Below are positions 44,503-53,260 of a DNA stretch of 64,000 nucleotides, in pieces. How positions within the stretch are numbered: the stretch's first letter is position 1; the number at the start of each line of letters is the position of its first letter. The notes beneath the pieces were generated by a model. The model had not been told where the DNA came from. It was given only the letters and a program-made list of their open reading frames with translations, and made no database searches. Both the position numbers and the translations under genes were made by a program. The stretch is taken from assembly GCA_015065425.1 (NCBI GenBank), contig SVQH01000012.1:6483-70482 (forward strand). Reading direction: 5' to 3'. The DNA comes from Oscillospiraceae bacterium. GTDB taxonomy: Bacteria; Bacillota; Clostridia; Oscillospirales; Acutalibacteraceae.

Positions 44503-44531
44503 ATTTTACCATTATTATTCTCTTTTTGCAA
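44503..44531 (-). promoter_or_regulatory. Promoter of the aminopeptidase gene
   Basis: On the minus strand TTGCAA (44526-44531), 17 bases, TAAAAT (44503-44508). Confidence 0.6.
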
Positions 44532-44637
44532 CACTGCATCAATCAAAAATTACAAAAAGCGATATAAAAATTACAAATTAAAAATATGTGTTTTATGTGT
44601 GATATGATATTATCAGATTAATATGAGGAGGAATGCT

Positions 44638-45558
44638 ATGAATTTCAGTATAATTTATAACCCCATTGCAACAAAATTCTCTCAGGCTGCTCTTGACCAT
44701 CTTATTTTTAAGTTTGTAGAGCGTGGCTTAACTCTTAATACTATAGCTAAAAGTGAATATTCGGGACACGTCATAAAACTTATCAAAGAGCTTGACCCCG
44801 TTTCCGATTATCTTATAACATTCGGCGGTGACGGCACTGTTAATGAAGCAATCCGTGCCTTTAATGAAATAGAACAGCACTGCATTTACGGTCATATCTC
44901 TGTGGGTACTACCAACGATATGGCAAACAATTTCAACCTTTTCAGAAACGATCCCATAAAGAGTATTGATAAACTTGCTTCAAAAGGCAAGGAGACCTTT
45001 ATGGATTCTCTTATGGTAAACGGCGAACCCGTAAGCTATGTTTCATCCTTCGGTTATGTAACGGCAGTTCCTTATCTTGTAAATCCCAAGATAAAGAAAA
45101 AGCTCGGACATGCCGCCTATGTAACTGCTGCCATTCCCGTTATTCTTAAAGGCCCTCAGCATATCAAGGTTACATACACCGCAAACGGTCAGACCAAGTC
45201 ATGCGAGGTTATGCTTGCCCTTATAACCACTTCAAAAGGTACCGGCGGTGTTACTCTTTATCCCGAGGTTCAGCTTAACGACGGAAAGTTTGAAGTATGT
45301 CTCATAAGAGATTTTACCCCCGCTCTCATTGCTAAGGTCTTCGGTGAATATCTCAGAGACAGCATTGACCTCAGCAAATATATGGATTACATCGATGTTT
45401 TTTCAACAGATGACCTGCATATAAGATTTGACGGTGTCCTTCCCTATGATGCACTGGACAATGACGGAAATAAGGCAAGTTTTGAACTCACCCTCCACGA
45501 CAACGAGCTTCATTACACCGTCGGCAAAAAAATAAAAATATTAATGCCCGAATATTAA
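44638..45558 (+). CDS. Diacylglycerol kinase-family lipid kinase
   Basis: 306 residues from the ATG at 44638, which has AGGAGG 6 bases upstream. The DAGK catalytic domain has IIYNPIATKFSQ, the ATP-binding LITFGGDGTVNEAIRAF and VGTTNDMANNF. The C-terminal beta-sandwich ends DGVLPYDALDNDGN...FELTLHDNELHYTVG. Members phosphorylate diacylglycerol or related lipids and recycle the diacylglycerol left by lipoteichoic-acid synthesis; that would suit the LtaS/OpgB-like enzyme at 23.7 kb, but the true lipid is unproved. It is a single-gene unit. Confidence 0.88.
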   Translation: MNFSIIYNPIATKFSQAALDHLIFKFVERGLTLNTIAKSEYSGHVIKLIKELDPVSDYLITFGGDGTVNEAIRAFNEIEQHCIYGHISVGTTNDMANNFNLFRNDPIKSIDKLASKGKETFMDSLMVNGEPVSYVSSFGYVTAVPYLVNPKIKKKLGHAAYVTAAIPVILKGPQHIKVTYTANGQTKSCEVMLALITTSKGTGGVTLYPEVQLNDGKFEVCLIRDFTPALIAKVFGEYLRDSIDLSKYMDYIDVFSTDDLHIRFDGVLPYDALDNDGNKASFELTLHDNELHYTVGKKIKILMPEY

Positions 45559-45563
45559 TACTC

Positions 45564-45595
45564 CGACCATGGAATGTATGTTTCCATGGTCGCAT
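45564..45595 (+). terminator. Hairpin after the lipid kinase gene
   Basis: GACCATGGAA pairs perfectly with TTCCATGGTC; the following GCATTTCTATT is only a weak T-tract. Confidence 0.65.
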
Positions 45596-45626
45596 TTCTA
45601 TTGTACAGCTTTTATTTATCAACCGA

Positions 45627-45656
45627 TTGACAAAGGCGTATGTTCAATGTTACTAT
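45627..45656 (+). promoter_or_regulatory. Promoter of the DUF4838 gene
   Basis: TTGACA (45627-45632), 18 bases, TACTAT (45651-45656). Confidence 0.65.
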
Positions 45657-45685
45657 GTACTAAATAAATAAAAGGAGAATAGGTT

Positions 45686-47563
45686 ATGGAAATTTTCAGA
45701 GCGATGATAGCATTTATTGAAGTTTTTATGTTTTCCCTCGGCATTATTCCCGTTGATACCAATATAAATTACGGGGGAGACGAGTATGTCGCTCCTGTAA
45801 TTGAAACACCTTTATATATAGCAGAAGACGGTGTTTCGGATTATTTTATAGTTGCAGATACTGAAAATGATGAGTGCATTGCCACTGCCGCAGATGAGCT
45901 TCAGACTTATCTTGAAAAAATATGCGGAGTATCCCTTCCCGTTGTATCTGAATCTTCTCTTCCCGAAGGCGGTAAAGCTATCGCCTTAGGTGAAACTGCA
46001 ATTTCAGACAGCGTTCAGTTCGATTATTCCGTTATTAAAGAAGACGGATTTCTTCTTCACTCGGACGGAGAAAACTTCATCATCCGCGGGGAAGACAGCA
46101 GAGGTACTCTTTTCGGTGTTTACACCTTCCTTGAAGAATACCTTGGTGTCAGATGGTTTACACCCACACTTGAAGTAGTTCCCGAAAATGACGATGTTAT
46201 AATTGACAAAAACCTTCACCGTGTGGTTGAGCCTTCATTCAGTGTCAGAAGAAATGATGCAATGGGTACAAATGAAGCATACAGAGCAAGGACAAAAATG
46301 AATGTGTCCTTCCATAAAAATGCAGAAAAATACGGCGGAACGCTTACATATTCCCTGTGGGATGCCTCACTTCTTACACTTGTTCCGAAGTCACTTTTCA
46401 GTGAACACCCCGAGTATTTTGCTGTCGGTGAGGACGGAAACAGAACCACTGACCATGTATGTCTTACAAATCCCGATGTGCTTGACCTTGTTGTTGAAAA
46501 CGCAAGAGAGATAATGACAAATGCCACAAACGGAGCTAAATTTATTCACATTGGTCAGGATGATAATATAAATTACTGCCGCTGTGAAAACTGTGAGGCA
46601 CTTTATGAAAAATACGGTGCTGTATGTGCTCCCACTATTATATTTACAAATAACCTTGCAGACATCTTAGGCCCCGAATTTCCCGATTATACATTTACTT
46701 TCTACGCATATAACGAAACAGACCGTCCTCCCACGGACACATCCCTTAAATGCCGACCCAACGTAGCTCCCGTTCTCTGCGGACTTCATAAAGCCTGCCG
46801 CAGCCATTCATTACTCCAATGCGGTGCTCAGGACGGCGACGACTCTTTTATAAATCTTTACGGTGACCCTGAACCCACCATAGCTGAGGATTTCAGAGTA
46901 TGGACAGAAATTGCCGAAAAAACATACATTTATGATTACACGATAAATTTCCTGCTTTCTGCACAGTTTTTCTCAAACTTTGAATATATGCAGGAAACTA
47001 TGGCATATATGCACGATATTGGTATTACAGGTTATATCTATAACTGCGGTGACGGACACCCGGCAGCCTTCAATGAGCTGAGAAACTATCTTCTCTGTAA
47101 ATTACAGTGGGATGTAAATGCCGATGTTGAATATCACATGAACGATTTCTTAAAGGCTTACTACGGTGAAGAAGCAGCAGGGTATATCAAGGAAATAATT
47201 GATATTCAGACTGCACAGATTAAGGCAACTGCTCACGCATTTGATTTTGACTGGCACTATCAGTCAGGATATTATCCCATTCATACAATGATAAAGCTTG
47301 ACCTTCTTTGGGAAAAGGCACTTAATTCCGATATTACCGAAGTGCAGCTTAACAATGTGGAAATTGCAAATCTCAGTTGGGAGTTTTTTAAGGCTAATCA
47401 GATGCAGCTGGAATACTTCTTCCTCAATCCCTTCAGAATGCTTGAACAGGAATGGCTCTATGATGAATTAGATGCCCATGGAATGGACAGAGTTTCTTCT
47501 TTTTCAATAATTCCCGAAAAGGATGATATTAATTTTATACAGCGTCCCATTATGTGGGAATAA
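45686..47563 (+). CDS. DUF4838 glycoside-hydrolase-like protein
   Basis: 625 residues. A hydrophobic N-terminus (about residues 4-21) without the usual basic residues may act as a signal anchor. Residues 35-170 resemble the N-terminal domain of alpha-glucuronidases (AADELQTYLEKICG, IIRGEDSRGTLFGVYTFLEEYLGVRWFTP). From about 175 the DUF4838 barrel follows, with FIHIGQDDNINYCRCENC and DYTFTFYAYNET. DUF4838 proteins belong with GH67/GH20-like carbohydrate enzymes, but no activity is established that I can name. AAAGGAGAA precedes the ATG. It has its own promoter and terminator. Confidence 0.78.
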   Translation: MEIFRAMIAFIEVFMFSLGIIPVDTNINYGGDEYVAPVIETPLYIAEDGVSDYFIVADTENDECIATAADELQTYLEKICGVSLPVVSESSLPEGGKAIALGETAISDSVQFDYSVIKEDGFLLHSDGENFIIRGEDSRGTLFGVYTFLEEYLGVRWFTPTLEVVPENDDVIIDKNLHRVVEPSFSVRRNDAMGTNEAYRARTKMNVSFHKNAEKYGGTLTYSLWDASLLTLVPKSLFSEHPEYFAVGEDGNRTTDHVCLTNPDVLDLVVENAREIMTNATNGAKFIHIGQDDNINYCRCENCEALYEKYGAVCAPTIIFTNNLADILGPEFPDYTFTFYAYNETDRPPTDTSLKCRPNVAPVLCGLHKACRSHSLLQCGAQDGDDSFINLYGDPEPTIAEDFRVWTEIAEKTYIYDYTINFLLSAQFFSNFEYMQETMAYMHDIGITGYIYNCGDGHPAAFNELRNYLLCKLQWDVNADVEYHMNDFLKAYYGEEAAGYIKEIIDIQTAQIKATAHAFDFDWHYQSGYYPIHTMIKLDLLWEKALNSDITEVQLNNVEIANLSWEFFKANQMQLEYFFLNPFRMLEQEWLYDELDAHGMDRVSSFSIIPEKDDINFIQRPIMWE

Positions 47564-47572
47564 TAAAAACAA

Positions 47573-47606
47573 AAACGGCTCGGGTCATATTGACCTGAGT
47601 CGTTTG
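47573..47606. terminator. Bidirectional terminator
   Basis: AACGGCTCGGGTCA pairs with TGACCTGAGTCGTT (two G-T or mismatched positions). On the minus strand TTTTTGTTTTT follows; on the plus strand a shorter T-tract. Confidence 0.75.
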
Positions 47607-47609
47607 AAG

Positions 47610-48617
47610 TTATTCGGCAATATTTTCGATTTCTTCAGCCGAAGCCGTTCCTGTCCTTCCGATTTTCTTGACGGTAACGGCAGATGCAAGCCCTGCAAGT
47701 GCGGCGGCTTTTTCTAAAGGTGCCCCTGTTGTTACGGCAAGTGAGAAAGCCGAAAGGGAAGTGTCACCTGCACCGCAGATATCGAGTTCTCCCGTAAGTT
47801 TTTTTGCGGAAATTTTTTCCCCCGTTTTGCCGTTAGTGACAAAAGAGCCTTTATCTCCTAAGGTGCAGAAAACCTTTGCGTTATTTTTAACGGCAAGTGT
47901 TTTTGCCGCTTCAAGAAACTGTTCCTCACCCGCATTTATAAAACCGTCATTACCGTAAACCGCTCTGAAGCATTCCACCTCATTGGGTTTTAATATGCAG
48001 TCGGTGTATTTCCCGATATTATAACGGCTGTCGCAAATGACCGTAAGACCGCCTTTTGCAAGTGAGATTATTTCTTCTCTTACTCTGTCTGTTATGATAC
48101 CGTAGCGGAATTGGTCTGCAACACAGAGAACATCTGTCTTTTTTGCAAGGTCACGGAGATTTTCAATCACCTTTTCTTCTGTGTTTTCGTCAATGGGAAT
48201 ACGGTTTTCAAAGTCAAGTCTCGGGTCTTCATAGACTGTCATTGAAATTCCGTGTCGCATGGGTTTGCAGTAAGCATTTGTAAATCTGCCTTCTGTTTCG
48301 ATGATATATTCATCACTTATTCCGCTTTTGTTTATAAGAGAGCGGAGAAGCATTCCTCTCCAGTCATCACCGATAAGTGAAACAGCATATATCTTTTTTG
48401 GGTTCAGTGCCGCCAAATTTGCCGCAACATTTCCTCCTGCCCCCATAGAGGTCTTTTCAGCCGTTACGGGCAGAGGATAATGAGGAGTTTCACGGGATAA
48501 TTCCGAGAGTGTCATATCTGCATGCCAGTAGATATCAACACAAAAATCTCCTATAATACCTATCGTACATTCTTTGATTCTGTCCGTTATTTCACGGACC
48601 TCTTTTTTTGTCAGCAT
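47610..48617 (-). CDS. RfaE/HldE-like PfkB-family sugar kinase
   Basis: 335 residues of the ribokinase fold. The N-terminal GDFCVDIYW...LSRETPHYPLPVTAEKTSMGAGGNVAANLAALNP is characteristic of the RfaE-like branch (heptose-7-phosphate kinases), and the catalytic-base motif is DICGAGDTSLSAF. HldE usually has a cytidylyl/adenylyltransferase domain at its C-terminus; this protein ends after the kinase, and no separate transferase is nearby. A Gram-positive has no LPS heptose, so the sugar is uncertain. The gene upstream ends 1 base before this start. Confidence 0.85.
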   Translation of the reverse strand: MLTKKEVREITDRIKECTIGIIGDFCVDIYWHADMTLSELSRETPHYPLPVTAEKTSMGAGGNVAANLAALNPKKIYAVSLIGDDWRGMLLRSLINKSGISDEYIIETEGRFTNAYCKPMRHGISMTVYEDPRLDFENRIPIDENTEEKVIENLRDLAKKTDVLCVADQFRYGIITDRVREEIISLAKGGLTVICDSRYNIGKYTDCILKPNEVECFRAVYGNDGFINAGEEQFLEAAKTLAVKNNAKVFCTLGDKGSFVTNGKTGEKISAKKLTGELDICGAGDTSLSAFSLAVTTGAPLEKAAALAGLASAVTVKKIGRTGTASAEEIENIAE

Positions 48618-48618
48618 A

Positions 48619-49581
48619 TCAGTATTGTTCCTTTAATTTATCATAAAGTGTGGGAATGGTTATCTGATGGTCACCCACAAAATGCCATCCCATACCGCCT
48701 TTACAGGTCGGACGATTGACAATATTCTTTCTCGGTCTGTAATAATAATTGGGATCTTCATAACCTATCTTGCAACGGAAATTGCCGAGATTTATAAGGT
48801 CAAAATTGGCAGTTGTTATATTGAATGTGGGGTATCCCTGATTTCTTGCTATTGAAAGGGTCTTAAGAAATACCTCGGGACCTATGACGGATGAACCGAA
48901 ATTAAGGAACACACCGCCGTCAAGCTCTGCAACGGAATAAGCCATTTTCTTGAAATCAATTCCCGAACATTTACCGATATTTGCCATATCGCAGGTGGGA
49001 TGCTGATGAATTATATCAGTACCCAGTGCAATGTGATATGTAGCTGGAATATCAAGTTTATATGCATTCCACAAAATGCAGTCTTCACGGTTGGGGAATT
49101 TTTCGGGATTTTCGTCAATATATTTTCCGAGAGCCTCACCGTAACCGAGGTTGAGTTCAGCACCTTTATTAATAGCTTCGTTCATCCATGCTCCCGTTTC
49201 TTCCCACATACCGAAAGAACCGTCCTCAATGGCAGTGGGTACATCCTCCGAAGTACCGCCGAGATAGCAAAGCTCAAAATCGTGTATGCTCGTAGCACCG
49301 TTGGCTGCAATGTGGGTGATTATCCCCATTTTCATAAGTTCGATTATATATCTTGAAAGACGGTTTTTTACGACATGAGCACCCATGCTCCATATAACGG
49401 GTCTTCCGTTTTTTCTTGCCCTTATTATTCTTTCAATTAGCTCATCGAAGCCTTCCGAGGTGTATTCTTCGTGGGGAGTGATGCCCGGTGTCATCATGTT
49501 TTCAATGGTTACAAGATTTATTCTGTCCTTTGCAGAATAGGTTTTTATGCCTGAAAAATCAAGCTGTTTCTGTCTTCTCAT
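48619..49581 (-). CDS. Deoxyhypusine-synthase-like conserved protein
   Basis: 320 residues, no signal peptide. The order of motifs resembles deoxyhypusine synthase: IIELMKMGIITHIAANGA with an acidic HDFE, a central PATYHIALGTDIIHQHP, and GGVFLNFGSSVIGPEVFLK where the enzyme family has its glycine-rich NAD site. Bacteria have no eIF5A, so the substrate must differ; related bacterial proteins act on polyamines such as homospermidine, but here the partner is a sugar kinase. It lies between YhhN (14 bases upstream) and the kinase (1 base downstream) in one operon. The family call is by eye and tentative. Confidence 0.55.
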   Translation of the reverse strand: MRRQKQLDFSGIKTYSAKDRINLVTIENMMTPGITPHEEYTSEGFDELIERIIRARKNGRPVIWSMGAHVVKNRLSRYIIELMKMGIITHIAANGATSIHDFELCYLGGTSEDVPTAIEDGSFGMWEETGAWMNEAINKGAELNLGYGEALGKYIDENPEKFPNREDCILWNAYKLDIPATYHIALGTDIIHQHPTCDMANIGKCSGIDFKKMAYSVAELDGGVFLNFGSSVIGPEVFLKTLSIARNQGYPTFNITTANFDLINLGNFRCKIGYEDPNYYYRPRKNIVNRPTCKGGMGWHFVGDHQITIPTLYDKLKEQY

Positions 49582-49595
49582 TTTTTTATTCCTTC

Positions 49596-50309
49596 TTACA
49601 TAAAGAGTATTGAACTTGCAATTACAAACTGTGCAAGGTAATATGAAACATGGTTTGTTATTATATCAACAGGTCTGTTTTTGCCTTCGCCGAAATATGT
49701 TCCAGAAAGAATAAGGTCGGAAATGACAAAAAGAACACCGCCGATAAAGAAAACGAAAAGGTGAGTATTTGCTGAAAAACCTGAGAAAATACAGGCGAAC
49801 AGTGCAAGGACCGTAACAAAAAACAAAAGTGCACCGTAAAGCGTTGATATTATTTTATAACTACCGTAATTGAGCTTCATAAGTTTTTCTCCGAAATACA
49901 CGGCACAGCCTGCAATTAATGCAATGCCGATGGACGGCAAAAGGGAAATCACCTTGAATGAAGGGGCAGTCCCGGCAATTATAGCGGCAATATAAAAGAA
50001 ATGACCGCAGGCAAAAGAAATGAAACCTGCATTGGTAAGAAATTTTTCATCCTGTCTGTACATGAATTTCATATCAAGCCAGATATCCCCGAGGATTCCG
50101 CAGGTAAGTCCTGCAACGATAAGTCCCGCGTAAAGAGATGTGTTTACGATGGTAAGAAAAACACCTGTCAGTATAAACATCACACTTGTGACAGCCTTTA
50201 GCATAAGGGATTTTACATCGGTCTTTTTTACTCTCAGAAAAAGAAAAGCACAGAGGCTTATAAGTCCGATAAGAACGATAATTGCGTAAAAAATAAATGT
50301 AATTTCCAT
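49596..50309 (-). CDS. YhhN-family membrane protein, second copy
   Basis: 237 residues, about eight membrane helices. GLTCGILGDIWLDMKF and the tail NHVSYYLAQFVIASS are typical of YhhN/TMEM86; FVFFIGGVLFVISDLILS matches the other conserved helix. It shares the family but little close sequence with the copy at 25.6 kb, so this is not a recent duplication. AAGGAG precedes the ATG. First gene of an operon with the deoxyhypusine-synthase-like protein and the sugar kinase. Lysoplasmalogenase activity is possible but unproved. Confidence 0.82.
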   Translation of the reverse strand: MEITFIFYAIIVLIGLISLCAFLFLRVKKTDVKSLMLKAVTSVMFILTGVFLTIVNTSLYAGLIVAGLTCGILGDIWLDMKFMYRQDEKFLTNAGFISFACGHFFYIAAIIAGTAPSFKVISLLPSIGIALIAGCAVYFGEKLMKLNYGSYKIISTLYGALLFFVTVLALFACIFSGFSANTHLFVFFIGGVLFVISDLILSGTYFGEGKNRPVDIITNHVSYYLAQFVIASSILFM

Positions 50310-50388
50310 AATATAAAACTCCTTTCTTCTATTAAATTAATAATAACATAAGATTTTATGTTTTTCCACAGTTTTTGGAAAAAAGTAA

Positions 50389-50417
50389 TTGAATAAACAA
50401 TAGGCTTGTGATAAATT
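50389..50417 (+). promoter_or_regulatory. Promoter of the EEP phosphatase gene
   Basis: TTGAAT (50389-50394), 17 bases, TAAATT (50412-50417). Confidence 0.55.
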
Positions 50418-50448
50418 AGAGTTAAGCGATAAAAAAGGAGTGTGCAAT

Positions 50449-51204
50449 ATGAAAATAATGAGCTTTAATGTTCTTTGTGCAGGCCACGACGGCAGAGAAT
50501 GGGAAAACCGCATTCCCCGTGTGGTTGCAGCCATAAAAGAAAACTATCCCGATTCATTGGGTGTGCAGGAAGCACACATCGGATGGATGAAGGCACTTTC
50601 TGAAAATCTTCCCGAATATGATTTTGTGGGAGTTGGAAGAGATGACGGTAAGGAAGATGGCGAATTTTCCGCTGTTTTCTATAAAAAGGACAAGTTTATA
50701 CCCGGTGAAAAAGGTAATTTCTGGCTTTCCGAAACACCCGATGTCCCGGGCTACGGCTGGGATGCCGCATGTATCAGAATCTGCTCCTACGTAATGCTGA
50801 CAGAAAAGGAAACAGGTAAGAAATTCTGCCATTTCAATACACATCTTGACCACAGAGGAGCCGTTGCAATGCAGAAGGGTGCAGAGCTTGTTGCAAAAAA
50901 AGCGGAAGAGATATGCACTGACTGTCCCGCAGTTTTTACGGGTGACTTCAATGTAACTCCTGATTCAGCTCCCTGCAAAGCCGTAAAGGACGGCGGCTTT
51001 GTTGATGCAAGAGATGTCGCCCCCGTAACAGATAACGGTGAAACATACCATGCATTTTTAGGTCCTGAAAAATACCGTTGCGTTATAGACTATGTATTTG
51101 TTAAGGGTGATATAAAAGTAAATGAACTTAAGGTAGACAGAAATGAATACCTCGGAGACGTCCCCTCAGACCATTATCCTGTTATTGCAGACATAAAAAT
51201 ATAA
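50449..51204 (+). CDS. Endonuclease/exonuclease/phosphatase-family protein
   Basis: 251 residues from the ATG at 50449, with AAGGAG 9 bases upstream. The fold is marked by MKIMSFNVLC, SLGVQEAHIGWM (metal-binding glutamate), FNTHLDHRG, VFTGDFNVTPDS and the final SDHYPVIADI (catalytic Asp-His). No signal peptide, so cytoplasmic. Relatives act on nucleic acids, inositol phosphates or sphingolipids, and this sequence gives no decisive clue. A small inverted-repeat element begins exactly at its stop codon. Confidence 0.9.
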   Translation: MKIMSFNVLCAGHDGREWENRIPRVVAAIKENYPDSLGVQEAHIGWMKALSENLPEYDFVGVGRDDGKEDGEFSAVFYKKDKFIPGEKGNFWLSETPDVPGYGWDAACIRICSYVMLTEKETGKKFCHFNTHLDHRGAVAMQKGAELVAKKAEEICTDCPAVFTGDFNVTPDSAPCKAVKDGGFVDARDVAPVTDNGETYHAFLGPEKYRCVIDYVFVKGDIKVNELKVDRNEYLGDVPSDHYPVIADIKI

Positions 51205-51238
51205 ATCATAAATTTCTCGGAATGATAAATTATGATTT
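51203..51238. repeat. 36-bp inverted-repeat element starting on a stop codon
   Basis: AAATCATAAATTT (51203-51215) and AAATTATGATTT (51227-51238) face each other around TCTCGGAATGAT. The ends match those of the 121-bp element at 43130-43250, and again the element starts within a TAA stop codon. Confidence 0.6.
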
Positions 51239-51250
51239 TTTTGGTGTTTT

Positions 51251-52147
51251 ATGCTTGGTAATATATTTGATATTCAAAAATTCTGCATAAATGACGGTCC
51301 CGGTATAAGGACTACGGTGTTTTTCAAGGGATGTCCGCTTCGTTGTGAGTGGTGTCACAATCCTGAATCCAATCGCATAAAGCCTGAACTGCTTTTTATG
51401 GCTGAAAAGTGTATCGGCTGTGAAGAGTGTGCTGCAGTATGCGAAAGTTTTGTTCATATATTTGATGAGGAACATATTGTTTTAAGGGATAAATGTGTGT
51501 CCTGCAAAAAATGCGAAACTGTCTGTCCCGTAAAAGCACTTGAAATTGCAGGAAAATCCGTTTCTGCAGATGAAATAATAAAAATAATAATGTCCGATAA
51601 GGAATTTTACGAAGACTCAGGCGGCGGACTTACCATATCGGGCGGTGAACCCTTTATGCAATATGGGTTTATGCTTGAAATTCTGAAAAAAGCAAAGGAA
51701 AACGGTCTTCATACCTGCGTTGAAACCTGCGGCTATACCGATGAAGAAAAGCTTCTTGAAGCGGCAGAGTATATTGATATATTTCTCTTTGATTATAAAC
51801 TCACAGAAGCCGATTTGCATAAAAAATACACGGGTGTCGATAATACAAAAATACTTGAAAATCTGAAAGCATTGGACGAAAACGGCAGTAAAATAATTCT
51901 CCGCTGTCCCATAATTCCCTCAGTCAATGATAATGAAGGGCACTTCAGAGGAATAGCAGCTACTGCCGATTCACTAAGAAACGTAATCGGTATAGAAATC
52001 GCCCCATACCATGAGCTTGGTATATCTAAAAGTGAAAGATTGGGACAGGAAAACATAATTTCTTTCAGACCTCCCGAAAAGGAAGAATTCGACAGTTACA
52101 TCGCCTGTGTAAAAAAATATACATCTGTCCCCGTAAAAAAGATGTGA
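51251..52147 (+). CDS. Glycyl-radical enzyme activating protein (with two 4Fe-4S clusters)
   Basis: Radical SAM activase of 298 residues for a glycyl-radical enzyme other than PFL. The SAM cluster motif is C-x3-C-x2-C in FFKGCPLRCEWCHNPESN. The insert carries two ferredoxin-type motifs (CIGCEECAAVCESF and CVSCKKCETVCPVKA), which PflA lacks. LTISGGEPFMQ binds SAM. No glycyl-radical enzyme lies beside it, so its partner must be elsewhere in the genome. The start lies 46 bases after the EEP gene with an inverted repeat between; a ribosome-binding site (TTGGTG) is weak. Confidence 0.93.
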   Translation: MLGNIFDIQKFCINDGPGIRTTVFFKGCPLRCEWCHNPESNRIKPELLFMAEKCIGCEECAAVCESFVHIFDEEHIVLRDKCVSCKKCETVCPVKALEIAGKSVSADEIIKIIMSDKEFYEDSGGGLTISGGEPFMQYGFMLEILKKAKENGLHTCVETCGYTDEEKLLEAAEYIDIFLFDYKLTEADLHKKYTGVDNTKILENLKALDENGSKIILRCPIIPSVNDNEGHFRGIAATADSLRNVIGIEIAPYHELGISKSERLGQENIISFRPPEKEEFDSYIACVKKYTSVPVKKM

Positions 52148-52150
52148 AAA

Positions 52151-52182
52151 AATCCTCCCTGTCAGACCGACAGGGAGGACGG
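52151..52182. terminator. Terminator between convergent genes
   Basis: TCCTCCCTGTC (52153-52163) pairs perfectly with GACAGGGAGGA (52168-52178). The T-run is strong on the minus strand and weak on the plus strand. Confidence 0.85.
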
Positions 52183-52197
52183 TATTTTAAAAGCTTA

Positions 52198-53037
52198 TTA
52201 TCCCAATGGATTGATAAGATTGCCGAGGGCTTCTAAAATAGTGCAGGCAATGTTTATAAGAATTGCATAAGATATGGGCATAAGAAGGTCGAGACCTTCG
52301 GTTTCTGTTACGGGTTCGGTGTTTTCGCCGAGTCCGAGCTCATAAAGCACATCAAGTATAGTCTGAGCGATTACTTCGTTACCTCTTGAACTGGGATGAA
52401 GTTTATCATCAGCAAAGTTTGCTCTGTTCTGATTGAGTGCTTCGCCTACTTCCACTATGACTATTTCACCGGGATGTTCGGCATCATATTTTCTTATCAT
52501 TTCGTTGAGCTTATCACCGCCGAGACCGTATACTATACCTGCAGCACCGTCCTGAGGGTTGTAAAGAGTCTGCATAAGTACAACGGCATCGGGATTGAGC
52601 TCATTGATGACATCCATGATTTCACAGAATTCATCATAGAACACATTTGCAATCTTGTCAAATCTGTCTGTTTTCTTTGTTACAAGACAGTCTACTGCAA
52701 GAGCTACCATGTTGTTTGTAAGATAATTGTTGCCGCCTATGGAAATGCTGATTATTTCAGCTTCTTTCACTCTTTTTTCAACAGAGTCTGTTTTAAGCAT
52801 ACCGAGAAGTACACCTGAAGTAATACCCGGGATGGAATGATTGGAATAATTATAGCCGTTTGTATCGGCAACAATTTTACCGTAACAAGCACCAACCGTA
52901 TTTACCATACCTGCACCGAAGGCTATGGAGTCACCGAGAACCACATAATCCGTCTTTTCTTCTTCAGCAAAAGCGGTAATTCCGAAAACAGAGAGAGTAA
53001 GAACAACACTTAAAAGAATTGAAACAATCTTTTTCAT
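52198..53037 (-). CDS. Secreted SGNH/GDSL-type hydrolase
   Basis: 279 residues: signal peptide (to about residue 24), then an SGNH esterase/lipase domain. The catalytic serine is Ser37 in VLGDSIAFGAG; the oxyanion residues are in IISISIGGNNYL, and the Asp/His pair is in DDKLHPSSRGNEVIA. The last 33 residues are a hydrophobic tail rich in I, L and A, ending NPLG, with no role in the fold. It may acylate or deacylate cell-surface glycans or act on lipids. AAAGAGG precedes the ATG. A tandem paralogue lies 224 bases upstream. Confidence 0.88.
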   Translation of the reverse strand: MKKIVSILLSVVLTLSVFGITAFAEEEKTDYVVLGDSIAFGAGMVNTVGACYGKIVADTNGYNYSNHSIPGITSGVLLGMLKTDSVEKRVKEAEIISISIGGNNYLTNNMVALAVDCLVTKKTDRFDKIANVFYDEFCEIMDVINELNPDAVVLMQTLYNPQDGAAGIVYGLGGDKLNEMIRKYDAEHPGEIVIVEVGEALNQNRANFADDKLHPSSRGNEVIAQTILDVLYELGLGENTEPVTETEGLDLLMPISYAILINIACTILEALGNLINPLG

Positions 53038-53185
53038 ATAAAAACCTCTTTCTTTTGTTCATAGCATTAATTTTAATACTAAAAAATAAAAAAGTAAAGA
53101 AAAAGTTTTGAATATTTTAACAATTTTTTCATATATATCCTGAAATGCCTATGTGAGGTTATTTTACTATATTTATACAATACAA

Positions 53186-53229
53186 AAACGGCTTAAGTTT
53201 ACTTTATTTTCGGTAAACCTAAGCCGTTT
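53186..53229 (-). terminator. Intrinsic terminator of the upstream SGNH gene
   Basis: AAACGGCTTA-x-GTTTAC pairs with GTAAAC-x-TAAGCCGTTT; on the minus strand TTTGTATTG follows. Confidence 0.85.
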
Positions 53230-53260
53230 GCTTTCAGAATGATTATTCAGGTATTATTAC

